Shown piece by piece: positions 34,086-43,486 of a DNA stretch of 64,000 nucleotides (position 1 is the first letter of the stretch; each line of letters starts with the position of its first letter). The DNA lies in contig CAYWOO010000042.1 of NCBI GenBank assembly GCA_964458665.1, positions 1 through 64,000 of the forward strand, in the 5' to 3' direction. A model generated the notes under the pieces. That model saw only the letters and a program-made list of their open reading frames with translations. It searched no databases and was not told where the DNA came from. A program made the translations under genes and the position numbers. Source of the stretch: JANXYW01 sp964458665. GTDB taxonomy: Bacteria > Chloroflexota > Dehalococcoidia > DSTF01 > JACRBR01.

Positions 34086-34110
34086 CCCCGATTCACCGAC
34101 GAGATCGGGG
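34086..34110 (+). terminator. candidate terminator after ppdK
   Basis: CCCCGAT-11 nt-ATCGGGG begins 6 bp after the stop codon. It is followed by only a weak T content (CTTGGCTCTC), so efficiency is uncertain. Confidence 0.45.
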
Positions 34111-34244
34111 CTTGGCTCTCGAATGCATGGGGTACAACAGGCTGCGCCTCTACAACCCTGCACTGTTGCTGCCGACCCAACTTTGCATTTGCTACGAAGC
34201 TGCTAAAAGGTCCGTCGGCGCCGTAGGCCAGCTTCGGCGCGTGT

Positions 34245-34274
34245 TTGATACTGTGCGCAATGCGCGGCTAGAGT
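34245..34274 (+). promoter_or_regulatory. candidate promoter of the dioxygenase-like lipoprotein gene
   Basis: TTGATA and TAGAGT with an 18-nt spacer lie 60 bp before the ATG at 34335. Confidence 0.4.
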
Positions 34275-34334
34275 ACGCAAGGATAATGACGAGCGCCGTG
34301 AATGCGGCGGCAGATGCAACGAAATGAGGCAGAG

Positions 34335-35135
34335 ATGGACAACGACGACGTGATGATTGGCCGGCTGCTCAGCCGGCGCGAAGTGCTGGCGCTGTTCGGA
34401 GTGGCGGGAGCGGCGCTCGTCGTCGGCTGCTCGTCGGACGGCAAATCGACGGCGACTGCAACACCTGCGTCCTCGACTTCGCAGATGAGCGTCGCGACGA
34501 AGGCAGCGGCAACGCAAGCATCGGCGACCTCGGGATCAGCATCAGCGCCCTCGTGCATCGTGCGGCCCGAGATGACGGAGGGCCCGTACTTCGTGGACGA
34601 GAAGCTGAATCGCTCCGACATCCGCATCGAACCGTCGGACAACAGCATCACGGCAGGTGCGCCCATCGCACTCGCGTTCAACGTGTCCCAGGTCGGCTCG
34701 GCGGGCGCGTGCACGGCGCTCGCGGACGTAACGGTCGACGTCTGGCACTGCGATGCGCTGGGCGTCTACTCCGACGTGTCCGATCCAGAATTCACAACGA
34801 CGGGCAAGAAGTTCCTGCGCGGCTACCAGACGACGGACGCAAATGGCCGCGTGACGTTCACGACGATCTATCCGGGCTGGTACCAGGGCCGGACGGCCCA
34901 CATCCACTTCAAGATCCGCACGTCGGCCGGACACGAGTTCACGTCGCAGCTCTTCTTCGATGACAGCCTGACAGATGTCGTGCACGCGAAGGCGCCCTAC
35001 GCCTCGAAGGGAAAGCGAACGCTGCGCAACGCCGGCGACAACATCTACACAAGCGGCGGCGACCAGCTCCTGCTGGCGATGACACCGAGTGGCGACGGAT
35101 ACACGACGACGTTCGACATTGGGCTCCAGGTCTAG
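34335..35135 (+). CDS. exported intradiol ring-cleavage dioxygenase-like lipoprotein
   Basis: 266 residues from ATG 34335 after GAGG. The N-terminus has twin Arg (LSRREVLALFGVAGAALVVGC) with a lipobox ending in Cys about residue 32, so it is probably exported by Tat and lipidated. A Ser/Thr/Ala linker (about 36-75) leads to the dioxygenase beta-sandwich. It has GPYFVDEKLNRSDIR with a Tyr ligand, VDVWHCDALGVYSDV with a second Tyr, and TIYPGWYQGRTAHIHFKI with two His. These are the four ligands of non-haem Fe(III) in catechol dioxygenases. Extracellular members of this group are of uncertain substrate; cleavage of aromatic diols is inferred. Confidence 0.87.
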   Translation: MDNDDVMIGRLLSRREVLALFGVAGAALVVGCSSDGKSTATATPASSTSQMSVATKAAATQASATSGSASAPSCIVRPEMTEGPYFVDEKLNRSDIRIEPSDNSITAGAPIALAFNVSQVGSAGACTALADVTVDVWHCDALGVYSDVSDPEFTTTGKKFLRGYQTTDANGRVTFTTIYPGWYQGRTAHIHFKIRTSAGHEFTSQLFFDDSLTDVVHAKAPYASKGKRTLRNAGDNIYTSGGDQLLLAMTPSGDGYTTTFDIGLQV

Positions 35136-35226
35136 GCCGCCCGGTACAAAACCGCGCGCGCGTGGCGCGTCGTATCATGCTGGGGAGAGGCGCTAACCTG
35201 GAACCGCCATCACGAAGGACTCCCGC

Positions 35227-36462
35227 ATGAGACTGCCCGCCGCCGTGCTGAGTATCGTCTTGATCACGATCGCTACCGTCGCGTGCGGTGGTGGCAACAG
35301 CAGCACCAAAACTCCGAGCGCCGTCGCGGGAAAGACGGCTTCCGCATCCACCCTCGCGGCCGCATCACCCCGCGCTTCGGCCGGAACACCGGTCGCGGAC
35401 GCCTACACCGCGCAGCCGGCGTTGCCAGAGCTGGACTTCGGCGTCTCGATCGGCCTGCTTCCGATACCGGGCGACGATGGCTTCGCGTACCTGATCACGA
35501 AAGATGGCATGGTGCGCCGCGTCAGCATGACGGACGGCGGCGCGACACATGATGTTGTGCTCAACCTGAGTTCGCGATTGATCGAAAAGCCGGGCCAGGA
35601 GGAAGGGCTGCTGGGACTGGCCTTCGCCCCCGACTTCGCGACAAGCCGGCGGATCTACGTGAACTACACAGCAGGGCCGCCGCGCCAGGACACTGTATCG
35701 CGCTTCGTCGTTGCGGCGAACGGCGCCACCGGCGTGGCGAGCGAGGAGATTCTCCTCCAAATCGACGACCCGTACTCGAACCACAACGGCGGCGGTATGG
35801 AGTTCGGTCCGGACGGGATGCTCTACATCGGCTTCGGCGACGGCGGCTCGGCAGGCGACCCGAAGGGCAGCGGTCAGGACAAGAATGCCCTCCTGGGCAA
35901 GCTGCTTCGCATCGATGTATCGGGGGCGTCCGGCTACGTGGTGCCACCCGACAATCCGTTCGTCAGCGCTTCGAGCGGCGGGCGCGGCGAGGTCTGGGCG
36001 TACGGGCTGCGCAACCCGTGGCGGTTCGACTTCGATTCGGCGACCGGGCGCCTGTGGCTCTCGGACGTGGGACAAGGGACGTGGGAGGAAGTCGACCTCA
36101 TCGTCGCCGGTGGCAACTACGGCTGGAACACCATGGAGGGCCCGGTCTGTTACAAATCGGGCAGCGGCTGCAACCAGGACGGCCTGATTTTGCCGCGGGC
36201 GTCCTATTCGCACGATGGTGGCAGCTGTTCGATCACGGGCGGCTACGTCTATCACGGCACGTCGATGCCGGAGCTGGACGGATGGTACGTGTACGGCGAC
36301 TTCTGCTCCAAGAAGGTGTGGGCGCTGAACACGGCTGACGCCAGCGACCCCGTGCTGCTGACGACGAGCGTCACCGGCATCACAGCGTTCGGGAAGGACG
36401 TCGATGGCGAGATCTACATCCTCGGAATCGATGGCGCGCCGCTCAAGTTGGTACGGAAGTAG
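35227..36462 (+). CDS. PQQ-dependent sugar dehydrogenase-like lipoprotein (GSDH fold)
   Basis: 411 residues. The signal peptide ends in a lipobox (IATVACGGG, Cys about residue 19), followed by a Ser/Thr/Ala linker. The six-bladed propeller shows GLLGLAFAPDF, NHNGGGMEFGPDGMLYIGFGDGG, GLRNPWRFDFD and AGGNYGWNTMEGP, the signature of soluble glucose/sorbosone dehydrogenases, including the catalytic His of the NHNGG motif. It should oxidise sugars outside the membrane using PQQ. It follows the dioxygenase-like lipoprotein by 91 bp; TATCAT at 35174-35179 offers a separate -10. Confidence 0.9.
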   Translation: MRLPAAVLSIVLITIATVACGGGNSSTKTPSAVAGKTASASTLAAASPRASAGTPVADAYTAQPALPELDFGVSIGLLPIPGDDGFAYLITKDGMVRRVSMTDGGATHDVVLNLSSRLIEKPGQEEGLLGLAFAPDFATSRRIYVNYTAGPPRQDTVSRFVVAANGATGVASEEILLQIDDPYSNHNGGGMEFGPDGMLYIGFGDGGSAGDPKGSGQDKNALLGKLLRIDVSGASGYVVPPDNPFVSASSGGRGEVWAYGLRNPWRFDFDSATGRLWLSDVGQGTWEEVDLIVAGGNYGWNTMEGPVCYKSGSGCNQDGLILPRASYSHDGGSCSITGGYVYHGTSMPELDGWYVYGDFCSKKVWALNTADASDPVLLTTSVTGITAFGKDVDGEIYILGIDGAPLKLVRK

Positions 36463-36497
36463 GAAACGAGAGACGGAACGCGAGACGCGGGAACGGC
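36463..36497. repeat. short heptamer array
   Basis: Units AACGAGA, GACGGAA, CGCGAGA and CGCGGGA in 7-nt steps directly after the stop codon. They are the complement of the family at 19683. Confidence 0.6.
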
Positions 36498-36566
36498 CGC
36501 CTGGGCATGATATCTCGTGGACGGCCGTCGCTTGCCCCTTCGATCCAGGATTCATAAGCTCGCTAC

Positions 36567-37393
36567 GTGAATTCAGAGGCAGAGATCGAGCGGGCGACGA
36601 AGACGATGCTTGCGTCGCGGTATGTAATCGCGCTCGTCGGGGCCGGGATCAGCGTCGAGAGCGGCATACCACCGTTTCGCGGCAAAGGCGGCCTGTGGAC
36701 GAAGCACGGCGAGCCGGCGATGGACGGCTACGAACGATTCCTCGCGGATCCGGCAGCGCACTGGCGCCAGATGCTCGCGCGACGGGCGTCTGACGATGAG
36801 TTCTCGCAGGCACTGCGGGAGGCGCGTCCGAACGCGGCGCACGTCGCCCTCGCGCGCCTGGAGTCGATGGGCGTGCTGCGGCACACCATCTCACAGAACA
36901 TCGACAACCTCCATTTCGAGGCCGGAAGTATCGCCGTCACGGAGATCCACGGCAACCGGACGAAGGTTCGCTGCATTGACTGCGGCGCGCGATGGCTGTG
37001 GAGTGACTTTATTGCTGAGCACCCTGCGTTGACGCCCGACGCCGGCGGAGCGCCCACGTGCGCCCAGTGCGGCGGCGTCGTGAAGGGAGATACCGTGATG
37101 TTCGGGGAGCCGATCCGCGTGCGTTCCTGGCTGAATGCCAGTCGCAGGCCGAGCTGGCGGACTGTGTGCTGATCGCCGGCACGTCGGCGACGGTCTACCC
37201 GGCGGCCGCTTTTCCGGAGATGGTGCTGCGAGCCGGTGGCACCATCGTTGAGGTGAACACAGACGAGACTCCGTTCAGCCGTTACGCAGCGGCCACGCTG
37301 CGGGGGCCAGCGGGCACGATGCTTCCCGCGCTTATCGAGGCGTTGGAGGCGATGTTGGAAACCAGAGGCATCGGGAAGGGGAATCCAGGATGA
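36567..37393 (+). pseudogene. Sir2-family NAD-dependent protein deacylase with one frameshift
   Basis: The two frames 36567-37172 and 37058-37393 together make a normal sirtuin of about 275 residues. Present: ALVGAGISVESGIPPFRG, SQNIDNLH, the catalytic His in TEIHGNRTKV, and four zinc Cys (RCIDCG and TCAQCGG). After the break comes GTSATVYPAAAFP and VEVNTDETP. The break lies at 37115-37116: reading CCC instead of CC would give the conserved GEPIPRAFL. So either one C was lost recently or this is a sequencing error. TAAGCT 6 nt before the GTG suggests a leaderless start. The end overlaps the amidase gene by 4 bp. Confidence 0.88.
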
Positions 37394-38793
37394 CAGCCGC
37401 CACGGATCTTTGCATGCTTTCGCTCGAAGAGATCGCGCACCAGATCGCGTTCAGGGAAGTGTCGCCCGTCGAAGTGACGCAGGCGGTGCTCGATCGCATC
37501 GAGCGCCTCAACCCAACGCTCAACGCATTCATGACGGTGACCGGCGACGCTGCCCTCAAGGCAGCGCGCGGGGCCGAACAGGAGATCGCCGGCGGCGGGT
37601 ATCGAGGGCTGCTCCACGGCGTGCCGATCGGCATCAAGGATCTCTTCGCGACGAAGGGCGTGCGAACAACGGCGGGGTCGAAGATTCTGGCGGACTGGGT
37701 GCCGGACTTCGACGCAACGGTCGTACGCAAACTCCACGAAGCCGGTGCGATCAGCGTAGGCAAGTTGGGGATGCATGAGTGGGCCTTCGGCACCACGTCC
37801 GACAACGTACATTACGGCGCAATCCACAATCCGTGGGACATCGATCGCGTTCCGGGCGGATCATCCGGAGGATCGGGCGTGGCAGCGGCCGCGGGCCTGG
37901 CCTTCGCGACGCTCGGCAGCGACACAGGCGGCAGCATCCGCATGCCGGCGGCGGCGTGCGGCTGCGTCGGGCTGATGCCCACGTACGGCCGCGCGAGCCT
38001 CTACGGCGCGGTGCCGCTCTCGTGGTCGCTGGACCACCCGGGCCCGCTGACGCGCACCGTGCGCGACGCCGCGATCGTGCTGCAAGCGATCAGCGGTTAC
38101 GACCCGCTGGACCCAACTACCGAAGACGTGTCCGTCCCTGATCTGCTCGAGGACATCGAACGCGGCCCGAAGGGGCTACGGATCGGCGTGCCCAAGCAGT
38201 ACTTCTGGGGCAACGTCGAGCCGGAAGTACTCACCCTCGTGCGAAAGGCGCTCAGCGACCTGGAAGCGGCTGGAGCGATCGTGCGCGAGGTCGAGTGGCC
38301 GCGCGTGCTGGAGTACAACGCCGCGTTCATCGCGGTGATGTTCGCGGAAGCAGCGGCGTACCACGCGCCGAACTTTCCCTCACGACGAGGCGAGTACGGA
38401 CCGCAGGTCGCGGCGCTGCTGCTCAACATCGGCCTGACCATCACGGGTGTCCAGCTCGCCAGCGCCACCCGGCTCATGCAGGAAGAGCGCCGCGGCGGAG
38501 CCGATGCGGTGCTGGCCGGCGTGGACGTGCTTGCCGTGCCGACGATGCCGGGCGTAGCACCGACGATCGCCGCGTCACGAGCACAAGATCCGAGCGCGCG
38601 CATGGCGTCGCTCACAAGCCCGTTCGACTTCAGTGGCCAACCCGCGATCAGCGTGCCATGCGGGCTGACGTCTGCGGGCCTGCCCGCGAGCGTCACGTTC
38701 GCTGGCCGCCGCTGGGACGAGCCCTCGGCGTTGTGGGCGGCCCGAGCCCACGAGCAGGTACGCGGCGGGTTCCCGGCGCCGCCGGTGGGGTGA
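37390..38793 (+). CDS. amidase-signature family hydrolase
   Basis: 467 residues starting in ATGA overlap with the sirtuin. The amidase signature is complete: Lys in VPIGIKDLFATKG (about residue 82), the Gly/Ser-rich core VPGGSSGGSGVAAAAGLA (about 155) and the cis-Ser region LGSDTGGSIRMPAAACG (about 178), giving the Ser-cisSer-Lys triad. It resembles GatA but no gatB or gatC is nearby, so it is likely a stand-alone amidase rather than part of Glu-tRNA amidotransferase. Cytoplasmic. Translational coupling with a sirtuin is unusual and of unknown meaning. Confidence 0.92.
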   Translation: MTAATDLCMLSLEEIAHQIAFREVSPVEVTQAVLDRIERLNPTLNAFMTVTGDAALKAARGAEQEIAGGGYRGLLHGVPIGIKDLFATKGVRTTAGSKILADWVPDFDATVVRKLHEAGAISVGKLGMHEWAFGTTSDNVHYGAIHNPWDIDRVPGGSSGGSGVAAAAGLAFATLGSDTGGSIRMPAAACGCVGLMPTYGRASLYGAVPLSWSLDHPGPLTRTVRDAAIVLQAISGYDPLDPTTEDVSVPDLLEDIERGPKGLRIGVPKQYFWGNVEPEVLTLVRKALSDLEAAGAIVREVEWPRVLEYNAAFIAVMFAEAAAYHAPNFPSRRGEYGPQVAALLLNIGLTITGVQLASATRLMQEERRGGADAVLAGVDVLAVPTMPGVAPTIAASRAQDPSARMASLTSPFDFSGQPAISVPCGLTSAGLPASVTFAGRRWDEPSALWAARAHEQVRGGFPAPPVG

Positions 38794-38907
38794 CGGGACT
38801 ACAGCCCACGGCCCGTAGGGATCGCACTGATTGTTTGGACGCTGACGATCTGCGGCCGTGCGCCCCGTTAATTCTTGGCAGTGAGTTCGCCGTTCAGCTC
38901 GCCACGA

Positions 38908-39720
38908 CTAGACCGCTTTCGCTGTGACGAACTGCGGGGCGAAGCTGAGATGGAGCTGGCCGTCTGCGCCGCGAAACGACGTGGCGAACGCCTGTAATTC
39001 CTGCCAGGCCTGCTCGGTTCGCGCTTCGCCAAGCCGGAGGCCGGTGACCATGTCACGCTGATAGAGGCTGCCTTCGGGCATCGTCACGTCGAATGTCTCA
39101 GGACGGCACGTTACGGATGCGAATCCCGCCGATTCGAGAGTCGAGCGCACATAGTCGACATCGCCGAACGCGAATGGGCCCGGCGGCGGCCCACTATGCG
39201 CCGTGGGCTGCGGAGGCGGCAAGTACTTCGCGAGTACCGCGCCCTGGTACCACGTGTTGAGCGCAGCGGGCTGCCAGCAGGCGAACGCGACCCGAGCGCC
39301 GGCCTTCAAGTGGTTGCGGATGTTCTTGAATGCGGCGAACGGATCGGCGAAGAACATCACCCCGAACTGACTCTCCAACGCATCGAACGGTCCACCGGCG
39401 ATTGCATCGGTCTGCGCGTCGCCGACAGTGAACGTGACGTTCTCGACACCGGCATCACGTGCGCGCCCGGTGGCGAGCTGCGTGAGCGGCTCCGAGATGT
39501 CGAACCCGGCGACGCTGCCGGCGAGGCCGACAGCGCGCGCCGCTTCGATCGCGAGCAGGCCGCCACCGCAGCCGACGTCGAGCACGCGCTCCCCCGGCCG
39601 CAGCGCGAGCAGATCGAGCAGCGGCGCCGTCGTCAGCGTGGTGATGCTCTCCCCACGACGCGGCCACGACGCCGCGAGCCCCGGCTCGTTCCAGCGCTGG
39701 CGCTCTCGTTCGTTCGTCAT
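38908..39720 (-). CDS. class I SAM-dependent methyltransferase
   Basis: 270 residues. Motif I is VLDVGCGGGLLAIEAAR (about 40-56); motif II/acidic region VAGFDISEP (about 66-74); then TFTVGDAQTDAIAGGPFDALESQFGVMFFADP (about 100-130), the UbiE/ArsM-like layout. The C-terminal half has a lid region. The substrate is unknown. GGAG precedes the ATG. It is a single gene on the minus strand, convergent with the amidase. Confidence 0.87.
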   Translation of the reverse strand: MTNERERQRWNEPGLAASWPRRGESITTLTTAPLLDLLALRPGERVLDVGCGGGLLAIEAARAVGLAGSVAGFDISEPLTQLATGRARDAGVENVTFTVGDAQTDAIAGGPFDALESQFGVMFFADPFAAFKNIRNHLKAGARVAFACWQPAALNTWYQGAVLAKYLPPPQPTAHSGPPPGPFAFGDVDYVRSTLESAGFASVTCRPETFDVTMPEGSLYQRDMVTGLRLGEARTEQAWQELQAFATSFRGADGQLHLSFAPQFVTAKAV

Positions 39721-39803
39721 CGTGCACGCTCCATTCTGCCATGAGGTAAGGGCTGCGCCAGCAGTCTACTGTGCGGCGCGGGCCGAAGGAGATGGGACGA
39801 AGA

Positions 39804-41882
39804 TCAGCGTCCGCGTACGGGAGCGCGGCGTTGGTGACGGCCGGGACGCGGCCGCGGCTGCGAGCCGAGCGATCCATACGACGACTGCGCGAACTCGTGC
39901 AGCGCCGACTGGTCGTCGATCATTGCCTTCCGCAGTTCGACGACTTGATCGCGTAGCAGCGCGGCCTTCTCGAACTCGAGCGACTTGGCTGCCGTCTTCA
40001 TCTGCGCTTCGAGCTCGCGTACCAGGCGCGCCATCTCGTCCTTCGGCAGTTTCTTCACGTCGTATCCGACGCGCTCGTCGGCGACCTTCTTGATCTGGTC
40101 GGTGATATCGCGGATCGCCTTCGTGATGCCTTCCGGCGAGATGCCGTGCTCGTCGTTGTACGAACGCTGGATGACGCGGCGGCGCTCCGTCTCTTCGAGG
40201 GCGAAGCGCATCGACGCCGTAACGTTGTCGGCGTACATGATGACGTGTCCGTCGACGTGGCGCGCGGCGCGACCGATCGTCTGCACGAGCGAGCCACCGG
40301 AGCGCAAGTAGCCCTCCTTGTCGGCATCGAGGATGCAGACGAGGCTGACCTCCGGCAAATCGAGCCCTTCACGCAACAGGTTGATGCCAACGACCACGTC
40401 GTACACGCCGAGACGGAGGTCGCGCAGAATCTCGACGCGCTCCATCGTGTCGACCTCGCTGTGGAGATAGTGCGTGCGCACGCCCATCTCCTGCAGGTAG
40501 TCGGCGAGATCTTCGGCCATGCGCTTCGTGAGCGTCGTGACGAGCGTGCGCTCACCGCGCCCGATGCGCTGCTGCACCTGGTCGAGCAGGTCATCGATTT
40601 GACCGCGCGTCGGCTTCACTTCGATCACCGGATCGAGCAAGCCCGTCGGCCGGATCACCTGCTCGACGATCTGCGAGCTGACGGCGAGTTCGTGCGGCCC
40701 CGGCGTCGCGGAGACGAAGACCACCTGGTTCAGGTGATGCTCGAACTCCTCGAAGTTCAGCGGCCGGTTATCCATGGCCGACGGCAGGCGGAAGCCGAAC
40801 TCGACGAGGGTCTGCTTGCGGGCGCGGTCGCCGTGGTACATGCCGCGCACCTGCGGCACCGAGATGTGCGACTCGTCGATGAACATCAGGAAGTCGTCGG
40901 GGAAGTAGTCCAGCAGCGTCCACGGCGTGCTGCCGGCCGCGCGTCGCGCCAAATGGCGGCTGTAGTTCTCGATGCCGGCGCAGTACCCCGCTTCGCGCAG
41001 GGTCTCGATATCGTAGTTCGTGCGCTCCTCGAGACGCGCCGCTTCGAGGATGCGGCCGCTCGCGCGGAACTCCTGCACGCGCTCGCGCATCTCGATACCG
41101 ATGTCCTCGATCGCGGCGTCGAGCTTGTCGTGCGATGTCACGAAGTGCTTCGCCGGGTAGATGTCCACGAAGTCGCGGTCGGCGAGCAGCTCACCCGTCA
41201 ACGGATCGATCTCGATGATGCGCTCGACCTCGTCGCCGAAGAAGTCGATGCGCACGGCCAGCTCCTCGTACGAGGGCTGGATCGTGATGCTGTCGCCGCG
41301 CATGCGGAATTTGCCGCGGATGAGGTTCATGTCGTTGCGCTCGTACTGCATATCGACGAGCCGGCGCATGATGCGGGAGCGGTCGAAGCGCTCGCCTTTC
41401 TTCACGTTGACGACGAAGCTCTGGTACTCCTCCGGCTCGCCCAGACCGTAGATGCACGACACGGACGCCACGATCAGCACATCGCGGCGCTCGAACAGCG
41501 CGCGCGTGGCCGCATGCCGGAGCTTGTCGATCTCCTGGTTGATGTCGGCGTCCTTGGCGATGTACGTGTCCGTGCGGGGGATGTACGCCTCCGGCTGGTA
41601 GTAGTCGTAGTACGAGACGAAGTACTCGACCGAGTTCTCCGGGAAGAACTCCTTGAACTCGGAACAAAGCTGCGCCGCGAGCGTGCGATTCGGCGCCAGG
41701 ACGAGCGTCGGGCGCTGATATCGCGCGACCAGGTTCGCCATCGTGAACGTCTTGCCGCTGCCCGTCACGCCCATCAGCGTCTGCGAGCGATCGCCACGCT
41801 CCAGGCCGGAGACCAACGACTCGATCGCCGTCGGCTGGTCGCCGGTGGGCTGAAAGTCGGAAACAAGCTTGAAGTCGGGCAT
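39804..41882 (-). CDS. uvrB: excinuclease ABC subunit B
   Basis: 692 residues. Walker A GVTGSGKTFTMAN (about residue 40), the beta-hairpin YYDYYQPEAYIPRTDTYI used to clamp the damaged strand, the DEAD-like FIDESHISVPQ, helicase motif RPTGLLDPVIEV, GINLLREGLDLPEVSLVCILDADKEG, and the C-terminal UVR motif (LEAQMKTAAKSLEFEKAALLRDQ). Role: loading at lesions with UvrA and recruiting UvrC. No neighbour is related. The stop is close to a run of Arg/Pro codons that gives a slightly extended tail. No clear ribosome-binding site precedes the ATG; a heptamer array lies directly upstream. Confidence 0.97.
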   Translation of the reverse strand: MPDFKLVSDFQPTGDQPTAIESLVSGLERGDRSQTLMGVTGSGKTFTMANLVARYQRPTLVLAPNRTLAAQLCSEFKEFFPENSVEYFVSYYDYYQPEAYIPRTDTYIAKDADINQEIDKLRHAATRALFERRDVLIVASVSCIYGLGEPEEYQSFVVNVKKGERFDRSRIMRRLVDMQYERNDMNLIRGKFRMRGDSITIQPSYEELAVRIDFFGDEVERIIEIDPLTGELLADRDFVDIYPAKHFVTSHDKLDAAIEDIGIEMRERVQEFRASGRILEAARLEERTNYDIETLREAGYCAGIENYSRHLARRAAGSTPWTLLDYFPDDFLMFIDESHISVPQVRGMYHGDRARKQTLVEFGFRLPSAMDNRPLNFEEFEHHLNQVVFVSATPGPHELAVSSQIVEQVIRPTGLLDPVIEVKPTRGQIDDLLDQVQQRIGRGERTLVTTLTKRMAEDLADYLQEMGVRTHYLHSEVDTMERVEILRDLRLGVYDVVVGINLLREGLDLPEVSLVCILDADKEGYLRSGGSLVQTIGRAARHVDGHVIMYADNVTASMRFALEETERRRVIQRSYNDEHGISPEGITKAIRDITDQIKKVADERVGYDVKKLPKDEMARLVRELEAQMKTAAKSLEFEKAALLRDQVVELRKAMIDDQSALHEFAQSSYGSLGSQPRPRPGRHQRRAPVRGR

Positions 41883-41940
41883 CAGTTGGTGGCCTGGCGA
41901 CTGGTCGCTGGTGATGGGTTGGGCGGCTTGGTGCTGTTCA
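41883..41940. repeat. heptamer array upstream of uvrB
   Basis: Units with a central CTGG in 7-nt steps (CTGGCGA, CTGGTCG, CTGGTGA, then TGGGTTG) cover most of the uvrB leader. Confidence 0.6.
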
Positions 41941-42014
41941 GGATATCAGAGCGAGTACAGCGCAAGAGGCGGCTGCTGACGCGTTCTGGCGGGAGTGATC
42001 GGAGTGGGACGACA

Positions 42015-42044
42015 AGAGAGGCCGCCCCGTGAAGCGGCCTCTCT
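42015..42044 (-). terminator. hairpin terminator after the first LPxTG-type gene
   Basis: AGAGAGGCCGC, an 8-nt loop and the exact complement (11-bp stem), 25 bp beyond the stop at 42069. A weak T tract (TTGTCGTCCC) follows on the minus strand, as at the tadC terminator. Confidence 0.65.
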
Positions 42045-42068
42045 CAGATTGTGCGATTCGCGCGGGCG

Positions 42069-42536
42069 CTATGCGCGCTTGCGCCAGACGATGGCGCCGC
42101 CGATGGTCGCGAGGCCAGCGGCGGCGAGCGCCAGCGTGATCCAGGGGAACCTGGCGCCGTCCGAATCGCCGGCGCCGGCGGCCGGGAGCGTCGTGCCCGC
42201 GCCCGCTCCACCGCTCGGGCTCGTGCCCGTCGCCACGACCACAGCAGTCGCCGTCGATGGCGCGCTCGTGCTGGTGGCGGCTGCCGTGCTCGTGCGCGTC
42301 GGCGTGTGCGTCTTGAACGGGCCGCTCGTCGCCGTGCGTGTAGGCGTAGTGGTCGCCGTGTTCGTGACCGTCGGCGTCAACGTCGGCGTGGCGGTCACCG
42401 TCGGCGTGGAGGTCGGGGTGTCGGTCGGCGTCGGCGTCGGCGTGTTGATCCCGGCCAGAACGCCACTGTACGGCAACGCGAGCGTGGCAACGGACGCGAT
42501 GAGCAACGCCAGGCCGATCGAAATGAGCTTGTTCAT
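42069..42536 (-). CDS. mucin-like wall protein with LPxTG-type sorting signal (LPAAG)
   Basis: 155 residues from ATG 42536, which has AAGGGA upstream. A signal peptide (about 1-29) is followed by a stalk made almost only of Thr-Pro, Thr-Ala and Thr-Ser repeats (about 31-105). The tail has LPAAG, a hydrophobic span (WITLALAAAGLATIGGAIV) and WRKRA. The order motif, membrane helix, basic tail is that of sortase substrates, although the motif deviates (LPAAG for LPxTG). There is no folded head domain, so it is presumably a heavily O-glycosylated spacer. It is the last of three such genes in a row. Confidence 0.78.
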   Translation of the reverse strand: MNKLISIGLALLIASVATLALPYSGVLAGINTPTPTPTDTPTSTPTVTATPTLTPTVTNTATTTPTRTATSGPFKTHTPTRTSTAAATSTSAPSTATAVVVATGTSPSGGAGAGTTLPAAGAGDSDGARFPWITLALAAAGLATIGGAIVWRKRA

Positions 42537-42675
42537 GATGGTTGTCCCTTCGTTGTGCCACTGTGCGCGCAAGCACGCCAAGATGGCCGTATCTCTCGAC
42601 TGTTGTCGGCCGGCGATCTACTGCCGAACATGAGGACTTCACGTAAGGGACATACGAACCGGCCGAATGCGCCGT

Positions 42676-43329
42676 CTAGCGAACGCGCGAAATGCGCCTT
42701 CGCCACGCCGCCGCGGCAGCTATCGTCGCGAGGCCGGCGGCACAGATAGCGAATGCGAACCAGGGGGACGGGCCGTCCGACGAACTACCGTATCCCGTAT
42801 TGGGTAGCGTTCCTGCGGCAGCCGCAGCGCCGGCTGGCCGCGTCGCTGTCATCGTCGCCGCACTCGTGCTGGTGCTCGTGCTGGTGGACGAAGCGGTCGC
42901 CGTGGCGGTGCATGTCGCGGTCGGTACAGGTGTCAGCGTGGATGTCGATGTCGCCGTGCCGGTGGCCGTCGGGGTCGCCGGCGTGGCCGTCTGAGTCGGC
43001 GTACTGGTGACCGTCGGCGTGGACGTGTCCCCGCTCAGAGGCGTGTTCGTCGGCGTTGGCGTCTCCGTCGGTGTGCTCGTCGCCGTCCCCGTGGATGTGG
43101 GCGTACTTGTGACGGTAGCGGTCGCCGTCGCACTGGGCGTGAGAGTCGTTGTAGGCGTGGACGTTACCGTGCCCGTCGAGGTCGCCGTCCCCGTGCGGGT
43201 GGACGTGGCCGTCGCCGTAGCCGTGTTTGCGGCCGTGCAGGCAAACGCTGTGCCGCCGCCGGACGGCAAGCCCAGCAAGATTCCGAGCGCAATCGACAGC
43301 GCCGTAATGAACTCGATGCCCTTCACCAT
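42676..43329 (-). CDS. mucin-like wall protein with LPNTG sorting signal
   Basis: 217 residues. A signal peptide covers about 1-31. A stalk of about 130 residues built of TATAT, TPTxT and TSTxT repeats follows. The tail is LPNTG, a hydrophobic span (WFAFAICAAGLATIAAAAA) and WRRRISRVR. The canonical sortase motif makes covalent attachment to peptidoglycan likely, provided the genome encodes a sortase; none is visible here. One Cys follows the signal peptide. As with its neighbour there is no globular domain. Repeats in the DNA follow 6-nt and 12-nt steps and probably vary in number between strains. Confidence 0.82.
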   Translation of the reverse strand: MVKGIEFITALSIALGILLGLPSGGGTAFACTAANTATATATSTRTGTATSTGTVTSTPTTTLTPSATATATVTSTPTSTGTATSTPTETPTPTNTPLSGDTSTPTVTSTPTQTATPATPTATGTATSTSTLTPVPTATCTATATASSTSTSTSTSAATMTATRPAGAAAAAGTLPNTGYGSSSDGPSPWFAFAICAAGLATIAAAAAWRRRISRVR

Positions 43330-43486
43330 GGGAACAACCGTCCTTCAGAATGCGACGTCCAACCTGAACCGCTCGCGCGTCGCCAACGCCAGATCATAGC
43401 AGGGTGCGGCGCGACAACTTATTATCGGCAGGTTCGACTCGAAGCTGCACCGGGTGGGCTCTGACCCAGGACGAAGCTGCGCGCTG

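Noticed and set aside
41938..42642. His/Asp-rich minus-strand frame overlapping the LPAAG gene
   Set aside because: A shadow of the Thr/Pro repeat in another frame; the repeat DNA keeps several frames open.
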